Part shown: positions 30,557-38,131 of the stretch, one piece after another | How the letters are laid out: each line of letters opens with the position of its first letter | How positions within the stretch are numbered: the first letter of the stretch is position 1 | NCBI GenBank assembly: GCA_040143965.1 | Contig: JASJQH010006925.1 | Location: 1 to 38,131, forward strand | Length of the DNA stretch: 38,131 nt | From: Basidiobolus ranarum | Lineage: Eukaryota; Basidiobolomycota; Basidiobolomycetes; Basidiobolales | Direction of reading: 5' to 3' | Made by a program: the position numbers and the translations under genes | Notes under the pieces: generated by a model | What the model saw: the letters and a program-made list of their open reading frames with translations, nothing else | Databases searched by the model: none | What the model was told of the DNA's origin: nothing

Positions 30557-31275
30557 TTAGTATTCTATGAAACTCAAAATATTCTTGATCCTTTGTTTCA
30601 CTACCTCATTATCACATCTAACAGAAGTAGAAATATATGGTGGATCCACATGTGCACTATCCATGATATGGACAGTCAAATCCTCTGGTGTCGAAGTCGT
30701 AGGGACTCGACTCTAGAAACATCTATAATGTTAACTTCAGTTTAGAGAACAATAGAATAAGTAACTGTACCTCTTTAAGGTGTTCAATCAGTATAGATTT
30801 TCTTCTCTCCATCTCCAAACTATGCGATTCATACTTCTCCCCTTCTTCCAAGATCAAAGAAGACAATAAGTCAAGAGATACCTTTGGTTTATCTTCAAAG
30901 ACTATTGGGGGGAAGCAATATATTAATATTTCGATAAACTTATGTTCTTCCTTCAACGCGCTTACTTTGGAACTTTGAAACTGCATGGTCCAAGATTATC
31001 AACACCTTCACTTTGGTGGATTCCTTTACTTCTTCAGGTTGCTATTATTCAGTAGTTAGTTTTTCTAGATACTTTTCATTACTTCTTTTGGAAGTTATTC
31101 TTACGAGAGTGTTTACCTGTTGTATCAAACATAAACTATGTGTACTTGGGTCAAAATTGAAAAAAATCCCCTCAATATCGATACCTTCCTTTAGAGAGAC
31201 ATGAACTTGTGAACCAATATTCGCTAGTAAACATGAATAGCTGTAAGTTAACCAAAGTGGCTTAGTCAAAGACAT
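30557..31275 (-). CDS. GEMIN6: Gemin6-like SMN-complex protein
   Basis: Sm-fold protein of the SMN complex that loads Sm rings on spliceosomal snRNAs. Exons 31117-31275, 30966-31041, 30771-30901 and 30557-30712 give 173 residues (human Gemin6 167). The N-terminal Lsm-like fold reads IGSQVHVSLKEGIDIEGIFF, NFDPSTHSLCLIQQ, then VLIILDHAVSKFQ, matching human GIMGHAVQTVEVV. The middle has LEMERRKSILIEHLKE, like LEERKNSLKKWLEKN. The C-terminal part has HVDPPYISTSVRCDNEVV then RIKNILSFIEY, like TIDPPYGPENCSSSNEII. Splice phases agree throughout. Length and three separate matches make this more than an Lsm-fold guess, but the family evolves fast. Its stop lies only 156 nt from the carrier gene start, on the same strand. 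Confidence 0.78.
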
Positions 31276-31679
31276 AGCGTTAAAGGGAGAAGAATAAATT
31301 TCCCACTAGACAAGGGAGCAATGATATAGATTCGATGATTTAAGAAAAAAAAAAGATTCCAAGAAACAGACACCATCAATAACCGCTAAAAGATAACAAT
31401 CGTCAAGATATCACACATCCACCAACTACTCATAATGGAACATCCTATCACCTGCTAACTATCCTATCGTGTAAGGTAAAATTGGTCAGAAAAGAAACAA
31501 AAGAAGTCTTTATTTTGTGCTGTACTCTATTGATAGTAGGGAAGAAAAAGTTTACAATTTCAATTCAATGCTTTATCCTTGAATCAAAATAACACGAAGG
31601 AATAAACCAATTGTTTCATATGGATAGAGTGAGAAAATTTCACTCGGTGCTTCTTGAAAGTAAATGACAAACAGTCAGT
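31276..31679. other. Gemin6 upstream region and NOP10 3' flank
   Basis: 404 nt, AT-rich, with an A-run near 31345. No gene or clear element is seen. Confidence 0.55.
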
Positions 31680-31933
31680 TTATAACTCAAAATCAGCTTG
31701 TTGAGTCAAAAGGAGACCGAAACGCTTCTTAAGGGTGACACGGTGACGAGAGAACTTGTCATCGGGAGAGAAACGGGCTAAATGGAGATGAATCAATACC
31801 ACTTTCAAATAATAGTGAGCAAAAGAAAGTAATTACCAGGATGGGCAGACTTGGTAACTCCACCGGTAGGAGTGGTCTTCTTAAGAGTGTAGACGCGCTT
31901 GCCGTCGTTACCGAGATAGTACATCAAATGCAT
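31680..31933 (-). CDS. NOP10: H/ACA snoRNP subunit Nop10
   Basis: Small core protein of H/ACA ribonucleoproteins that guide rRNA and snRNA pseudouridylation, binding the Cbf5/dyskerin catalytic domain in the nucleolus. Exons 31837-31933 and 31680-31777 give 64 residues, the same length as human NOP10. The sequence [19 protein letters not shown] and, after the intron, [20 protein letters not shown] are nearly invariant in eukaryotes. As in other eukaryotic members, the archaeal zinc-ribbon cysteines are absent. The intron falls in [10 protein letters not shown]. The short frame is missed by simple length cut-offs. Confidence 0.97.
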
Positions 31934-32251
31934 CTTTAAGGAGTATACTAGTGAAAAGGAAAAATCAAACTAAAGGAAGCAACAAGAGACTTGTGTTAAA
32001 TGAATCAATAAAATGATAAGAATTTTTTTTATGAAAATTATGGACGTCTCTGAGAAAAAAAAGAATGAATTTTTTTCGATCGCTTCTTGCTAGCGAAATG
32101 GTTTTTTTTCGCGATAAATAGGAATTTAAGAAATGTTATGAAATAATGTTTAGCGGGATCATTGCTTGATTGGATGTTTATATTTGAAAATTTCAAGTGA
32201 ACGCCAGCTAACAAATGATTTGGTGTAAGGGATAGGATCAGGGATAGGAAT
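31934..32251. other. NOP10 upstream region and SDS22 3' flank
   Basis: 318 nt with several T-runs on the plus strand (A-runs on the transcribed strand's complement) between 32020 and 32110; no gene is seen. Confidence 0.55.
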
Positions 32252-33637
32252 CTATCGAGAGGTATTACAGAGTGTGGCGTCGATCTGTTCAAGGTTTGGT
32301 AGTGCCATTTTGACCTTCAGTCTGTAGGTGGCTGAGTTCTCTCTATGCATAGGATTTCCCTCAAGATACACGGTGGTTAACGTGGTGGTATTCTTGAAGC
32401 AGCTTTCCAGGTCTTCAAAAGATGAGATTTGGTTGTAACTAGCCTGTGATATGGACAATGGCTAAGTATGAGCATTCTGAATGCATGTATACTGAAATGA
32501 GAAACGTTACCCAGAATTCCTCAAGTTCTGTCAAATGTGAGAGATTCTCAAGCTTGCTAACCCGATTGTTAGACACATCCAAGACCCTGAGTTTCCTCTA
32601 GAAAGAGAGGGTTAGTGAGGAGGCGAAGAGCTGACATATAAATAGGCATATATCTACATTGTTCTCTAGACCCTCGATCTTTTCCACACCGTTGTGACTA
32701 AGATAGAGCTCTTCCAAGTTTTCGAGTTGTTCCAAACCTTCGATTTTAGTCAAACGATTACTTTGGATACTGAGAATTTTCAAGTTTCTCAATGCGCCTA
32801 AATTCTGAAGTTGGGAGAGGAGGAGGTGATCAGTGGTTAGTTGAGGTGTTCATTTTTGTTAGGATGATTAGACATATACCTGAAACTGAGTAATCTTGTT
32901 TTTACCCAACCAAAGCTGTTCCAAGTTAACCAAGTAGTCTAAATTTTCTATAGTCTAGCTATGGGGTTAAAGGGTGAATGAAAGACGATACATTGGGAAA
33001 ATATTTGAATACCCGAATACGATTAGCACCTAGTTCCAAATTCGTAACGTTCACAAGGGTATCTAGTCCTTGAATCTTGGCTATTTTGTTGCTCACAAAG
33101 TAAAGGTTTACAAGCTTGGTGAGTTTCTCCAAATTCTTAATGTGTTTAATTCCATTAAAAGATAGGTCGAGGTTTCTAAATAGCAAGGTTTCCAAGACTG
33201 TTAGTTTCATCAATACGGTACCTGTCATTTCTATCCGGTATACTTACACTAGGTTTACCAGTGTTTCAAGATTTTCGATGCGTGAAAGACGATTATCATA
33301 AAGATCCAATTCTTCCAACTGTTCTAGCTCATCCAAACCTTCAATCACCTCAATCAAGTTTTGACGAAAACAAAGTGACTTATAATGGGAATGTAACATG
33401 TGAGTGGCGGTCATTTATTATTTTGCCAAAGCAACAAACCTTGAGATTCTGGAATCTAGCTAAGCCTAAACTTGGAATGTCAGTGATTCTTGAGTGTGTG
33501 AGTTCCAAGTTCTGTTCCAATAAATCTATAAGTTTTCTATTGTAATATGTAGTTGCTTTCTTATATCACGGTGAAGTTACCTCAACATCTGAAGGAACGT
33601 CTTCCAAAAAAGAACCCTCATTCTTTGTCTCTTCCAT
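32252..33637 (-). CDS. SDS22: Protein phosphatase 1 regulatory subunit Sds22
   Basis: Leucine-rich repeat protein that binds the PP1 catalytic subunit and shapes its assembly and mitotic activity. Eight exons: 33581-33637, 33440-33511, 33248-33378, 33013-33175, 32880-32954, 32658-32804, 32511-32597 and 32252-32443, giving 307 residues (yeast 338, human 360). About eleven 22-residue SDS22-type LRRs run through the whole protein; clear ones are SLCFRQNLIEVIEGLDEL, LDLYDNRLSRIENLETL, LELGANRIRTIENLDYL, LWLGKNKITQFQNLGAL, SIQSNRLTKIEGLEQL and LYLSHNGVEKIEGLENN. It ends with an LRR cap containing TVYLEGNP and ALPNLEQIDAT. The FWASYNQIS junction fixed the last acceptor. It shares a 252 nt divergent promoter with the RNase H2C gene. 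Confidence 0.95.
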
Positions 33638-33889
33638 GCTGACGAAGTATTTAGGTATAGGAATGAAGGATGATTAAACGATTTTCAGTTCAAACTATGT
33701 AATTTGTTAATGATTGAGGACCCAAAATTCCGAGTTCCTGGACCAATTTCGATTGCATAAATTAGTTAACAAGTGATTCAAACTGGCCAATTCAAAATAA
33801 AAACAAAGTTGGTTAGTTGAGTAATAACAAGTGTTGAATGAACCTCTGACTACACTTATTTGTTACTTTTTGTCAACACTAAAATTATA

Positions 33890-34484
33890 ATGGATATTCA
33901 TATCTCTGCAGACTCTCTAACTACCACAGAGACCAGTAATAATATTCATTTGTTGCCTTGTAAAATTGAATATGATGGAGCTGCCAAAGTAGATGCTTTC
34001 TTTCTCACCCAACCCGAATCTGAATCTGGTATTTAAATATCTTAGACTTGGTATACGCCACACTAGTTTAATCAGTAGTTTAGTTAGTACTTCCAGTTTT
34101 CGTGGTCGCGCATTGAAATCCAAGACAGTATCTCTTCCGGAGGGCTATAAAGGTCCTTTTTATTTCTTTAAACGGTGTGTAGACATTATAACCAACATTT
34201 TACGTACAATAGGATATGTCTTTAGAGAGTCCAAGAATTATGAGGAAGACAACCGGGTCTGGTGTGCAACAGGGAAATTTGATGAATTTCAAGTTTGGAA
34301 TCATGATGCTGAACCCACTACATCCAACGATAACTTTGTCAAAGCTTTAGACTGGCTTAGGGTATCAGAGCTTGTAAGCATCAACGTGATATACTTTTTA
34401 TCGAATTTAAGATTAATGCTCACTCACATGCCACTTTACTGTTCCTAGATTCACACACCAATTCCGCTTTCCAATGGTCTCTAA
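33890..34484 (+). CDS. RNH203: Ribonuclease H2 subunit C
   Basis: Accessory subunit of the trimeric RNase H2, which removes ribonucleotides from DNA and RNA from RNA-DNA hybrids. Exons 33890-34028, 34084-34152, 34213-34373 and 34449-34484 give 134 residues (yeast Rnh203 110, human 164). Family signatures: NIHLLPCKIEYDGAAKVDAF (N-terminal strand), SSFRGRALKSKTVSLPEGYK, then GYVFRES, KFDEFQVWNHDAEPT, and KALDWLRVSELIHTPIP, equal to the human VHLLPCEV, SFRGRCLRG, VGYVM, FTLWGLETIP and LAAAIHA stretches. The last exon is only 12 codons including the stop. Exons 1-2 depend on choosing the acceptor that keeps frame. It converges with ARP8 (159 nt between stops). Confidence 0.88.
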
Positions 34485-34643
34485 TGAGCAGTTATATATG
34501 TTTATAGTGTATGATTTAGATGATTTACCTTTAATAAATCCAATCATTTGAATGGTCAATTTATTTGATCAACGCGTGTTTAATAAAGCTACAGGGTTCG
34601 GTTCTTAAATGGATACATTTACATGCTGTAAAGAGACTCGAGA

Positions 34644-37305
34644 CTACCATACGAATAAACATTTCTCTCTAAGAACTCGCGTTCCCAAATGCCTCCATTC
34701 CCATTCCGAGATAAAGAGATCTTTGGCAGTGTCTAATTTGCTAAATACAGAGCCACCTTTCCATGACAGCAATCTTGGATCAATCTCTCTAGGCGCGGGA
34801 AGTACCTCTACCTTTTCGAGACCAGGTTTAGCCTCTTGAATTCTACGAAATAGGTTGAGTTTCTAGATACATGGGAGCACTTTATCATCGTAAAAACTTA
34901 CTTGTCTTCCAACATTCGATTGAATCCATTGATCAAACCACCACCACCGGTGAACACAATGCTCGTAAATAGTCTTTTATGCTCTCCTATTCCAGAGTTA
35001 CCAATGCTCTTTAAGACTGCCGCTTCTAGGCCTATCACCATGTTGTCAGAGTCAACGATGTCTTCAATTGTTTCTTCTTTCTCGCTTGCACCGGCATTTG
35101 ATATGGGCGTGTCCGCGCCATCCATTACACTGCTTTGGGGGGTAAAGGGTTGAGGCGATGAGACGGCCGAGTTGGCATTGATGATTTTCGATTTGGAAAA
35201 GGGGGTTGAGGGTCCAATCTAATTACTCGATGAGTATTGGACTATGGAGTGCATGTCAATGTTAAAGAGAACTGACCGTGGTAGGCTTATCAATGATCTC
35301 ATCGAATCCATCATCTGTGGAATACGACAGATAGTTTACTTTGTCAGAGGAGGGCACATGCAGTACTTGTGGGAAAAAGAGTCCCTATTATGTTGGGTTA
35401 ATATGACAAATGTGGTTGACACGAAGAACACAGGACTTACCATGGGTGCTAAGATAACTTCATCATAGAGCTTCAACTGATACTTCCTAGCTGTCTTGTT
35501 GGGCACTCTGACAAAGAAATCCGCTACGTGAACGCTGATTTCGGCCTAAACAGAACACTTAGTCTTACATTCACAATATTCAAGACATCAGTGACCACAT
35601 TACCTCGCTCATTGTGCAGTACTTCTCTTTGAGTTCTTCGGCCAATTGCCAATCATAGTTCTGACTCAGGTCAATTTCGGTGTATGGGAATTGATTCCTC
35701 TTCAATAACTTCATGAAGAAAGAAGTCACGTTGTCACCACCGAAGTTCAGACGCACCCTGAGTACCAAACGTTACTAAATTTGCCAGCCGACTTGGGCCA
35801 CAAATAAACATTTACCTGGAATCGGGTATGCACATTCCATCCTCAACACACGACACGCTGGTCTTCTGTGCGCCAATGTCCACAATACACGCAGTAGACA
35901 TACCAGCTCCAAAAGTAGCCATGACAGATTCCTTTATAAAATGTTAAGATTCAGACTTTGTACTTTCACTCACCAAGCAGCTTTACCTGATGAATCAAGA
36001 CTCCTTTGAATTTCATGTCGTTCAAAAGCATATTCACCAACTCTGTTACATAGACTTTGTGGTACAAGTCAGGAATGACCAACACAATGTTGTAGTTCTA
36101 GAGAATTCGTTCAAAATCTGTCAGCCAAAATTCAATACTATACAGTAATCGCTGAAAGTAAACATACAGAGAACTCTTTAGCTTCTATTTTCAACTCTTC
36201 TTCAATCGCCATTCTCCAAATCACACGAATATCGGCCACTACCTCTTGAATTGATGTATAGTCGCTTGTATTGAATGATCCATTTTGTACGGGATAGGTT
36301 AGACGATAATCCGGATGTAACTGAGGTATACGTAAAGCCTATTCATTTTTTAGCAGATTGCTTGAACACAAGAATCAAGAAAGTCCCGCTACCTTCTTTC
36401 CACTCAAACATTCAGGTTTTGAGGAAACATCGGTCCATTCTACTTTGTAGGGGTCGTTATGATCGGGAATCGTTTCTGGCGTAGAAGATGAGTTGAAAGA
36501 AACAACTTGGGATCTAGCGTTATACACAGATCTTCTTTTTGCCGCTTTCATTCGTTGCTTAAGCTCATCTTCAATGATCATCAAATCCTCTTTTAAATCA
36601 TCTATCTAGTGAAACCTGTGAATTATTATTCTACTTTTAAAGCGTTTGTCTGATTTAGAAACATACTTCTTCGTCGCTTTCAGTCTCAGCATTGGGTTCG
36701 ACTTCCATCTTGTCACTATCTTTTCCAACAACAGAAGCATCTACAGGAGGCACTGAAGGAAAGTTAACACGACGAGCTAAGCAATGAGGGATTTGTTTAG
36801 GGAACGCGTCAGTAGCGCGTCCGATACGTAGAAAACGTGAACCGGGATGAATCACAATCACGTCTGAACCTGGTCCGCTGACCCTTTCCTCTTCCTCACT
36901 ATCCTCAGATTGTTCCGAATCCTCAGATTCGGGTGATTTTTTATCATCCTCAACCTCCATGTCCTCAGTCTGGTAATGTTATAGATTCAAAGGTTAATCT
37001 TGTTGAGTTTTTTGAAAAATAAATGCGCTCGAAGTATATATCAATATCACCTTGGATTCGATTACAGTTGGTTCAGGCTTTGGTTCCGGGGGTAATAAAT
37101 ATGATTTTTCGGTACGTAAATATGAAGAAGTCACATTACGTGTCTGTAGTAAAGAAGCCACGGGAATGGAAGTGTAACGTAAACTTTGTGCTTGTTCACT
37201 TTGAACGGGATTGTAGTTAGATTCAGGACCAACTTCTGAATCCATTCCAGTAGTTACAGAGTCCAAGTCATCCTCTTTCTCTTTACGCCAACCTTTAGGT
37301 GGCAT
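34644..37305 (-). CDS. ARP8: Actin-related protein 8 (INO80 complex)
   Basis: Nuclear actin-related protein of the INO80 chromatin remodeller; Arp8 with actin and Arp4 binds linker DNA and nucleosomes. Eleven exons: 37051-37305, 36667-36969, 36393-36605, 36168-36338, 35987-36097, 35816-35931, 35604-35757, 35441-35545, 35277-35384, 34902-35218 and 34644-34842, giving 683 residues (human 624, yeast 881). The first 120 residues are charged and low in complexity. The actin fold then shows VIVIHPGSRFLRIGRATDAF, KKALRIPQLHPDYRLTYPVQ, IVLVIPDLYH, TACIVDIGAQKTSVSCVEDG, RVRLNFGGDNVT, KLYDEVILAPMGLFFP, SIVFTGGGGLINGF, and VLPAPREIDPRLLSWKGGS. A disordered Ser/Pro/Asp-rich insertion of about 90 residues between LFFP and the TGGGG strand is a known Arp8 feature. 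Exons 9 and 11 were placed by phase and the LFFP and LSWKGG motifs. Confidence 0.93.
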
Positions 37306-38131
37306 TATGTAGAACAGATACAGGAAAGAATCACAATACAAGAGAGTTACGAAAAAAGAGGTCAAGTACTTCAAGATAAATTGGATTTCTTCTTTCTTAA
37401 CTATGAAGTAAATTAAATCAACTTCTCCGAAATTCTACTTAAAACTTGATTGATCGCAATCACTCAGAGTGTACAGAAATTCCAAGCCCAATCCCATAAA
37501 CAGCAGTAAATGGTGAAAATGTATAAAGATATGATCCACTGTTAGTAAACAGTATCCTTGTGCATTGGTATACCCACACCTGTGAAGTTTCAACTGAGGT
37601 TGGGTTATTGCTGATTGAAAACTACTACCAATACCCCACTTTCACGACTTCACAGAAGTCGGGAAAGTAATTTTTGGAGGGATCTTTCAGTAAGATCTCA
37701 TAATTTATCTACAAATCAAAATTTAATTTCATTCAATATTATAGTGTTCTTTGTTATTAACTCGGCCCATGCGTATGCAATTGTTACAAAAATAAGCAGC
37801 AGTTTTGTTTGCTTGTATTGATCACTAATGATAAATAATTTGGCATTTGACTCGGTTAGCAAAAGTTGGCCATATAACTTAACCGTATTAGATTGTTAGA
37901 GTATGCTGTAAAATGACTGTTTGATCAGCTTCAAAGCTATTCCTAGAGTTGGAACTTAGCTTCCTGACAAGCTTTAGTTAGACTAAGATTTGTCTCCATT
38001 GGGGTAGATACTGTTAAAATATGTTGGAGGATCTTGACATAATGGGGGTAGACTTTGAGTATTAGAAGCAACTTATGATAGTGTGTTTTTAGTTAGTTTA
38101 TTCTTAAGAGTATATGGTGACTTATATAGTA
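37306..38131. other. ARP8 upstream flank, no gene seen
   Basis: 826 nt, AT-rich. The only notable structure is a hairpin at 37638-37668; short open frames on the plus strand lack family resemblance. Confidence 0.55.
37638..37668. repeat. Hairpin, 13 bp arms and 5 nt loop
   Basis: ACTTTCACGACTT (37638-37650) and AAGTCGGGAAAGT (37656-37668) are complementary at 12 of 13 positions around CACAG. Confidence 0.85.

Noticed and set aside
1-38131. CRISPR arrays, retroelement or viral remnants, rRNA or tRNA genes
   Set aside because: None seen on either strand; all long frames are explained by the genes listed.

Overview
The window is nuclear DNA from a fungus. The genes are packed on both strands and cut by many short GT-AG introns (about 50-110 nt). 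The content includes FET3/FTR1 high-affinity iron uptake, a GH18 chitinase with CBM5/12 modules, an Arp8 subunit and a TFIIH Ssl1 subunit. Several genes are kept by animals and early-diverging fungi but missing from budding yeasts (Gemin6-like, CNOT10-like, SLC25A46-like, concentrative nucleoside transporters). This points to a non-Dikarya lineage (Mucoromycota or Zoopagomycota most likely); I cannot name the species. Intergenic DNA is AT-rich.

Layout: NAP1 (minus, C-terminus cut by the window edge); FET3 (minus) and FTR1 (plus), divergent from a shared 1.2 kb promoter; an 11-exon secreted chitinase (minus); a 2.1 kb spacer; two intronless concentrative nucleoside transporter paralogs tail to tail (plus, then minus); a 2.3 kb spacer with a dense GATA-site cluster; a GATA zinc-finger factor (plus); GCN20/ABCF3 (minus); TFIIH SSL1/p44 (plus); a decayed serpin gene (plus); glycine cleavage H protein (minus); CNOT10 (minus); a mitochondrial flavin-reductase-like protein (plus); then a run of minus-strand genes (SLC25A46/Ugo1-like carrier, Gemin6-like, NOP10, SDS22); RNase H2 subunit C (plus); ARP8 (minus); and an 0.8 kb flank with no gene.

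The genes form no operon. The only clear functional partnership is Fet3-Ftr1, the ferroxidase and permease of one plasma-membrane iron uptake complex, sharing one promoter. That promoter holds five ATCWGAT elements, one a full match to the ATCTGATAA site used by fungal iron-responsive GATA repressors. The other genes are housekeeping: chromatin (NAP1, ARP8), transcription and DNA repair (SSL1), mRNA decay (CNOT10), translation control (GCN20), snRNP and snoRNP biogenesis (Gemin6, NOP10), PP1 regulation (SDS22), ribonucleotide excision (RNase H2C), mitochondrial metabolism and dynamics, cell wall turnover and nucleoside uptake.

The observations most worth a second look are the serpin fossil (serpins are rare in fungi), the two GATA-type promoter clusters, the inverted nucleoside transporter pair, and the short fast-evolving genes (Gemin6, RNase H2C) that only appear after splicing by hand. 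All exon models were built by eye from frame continuity, GT-AG borders and family motifs, without transcripts.
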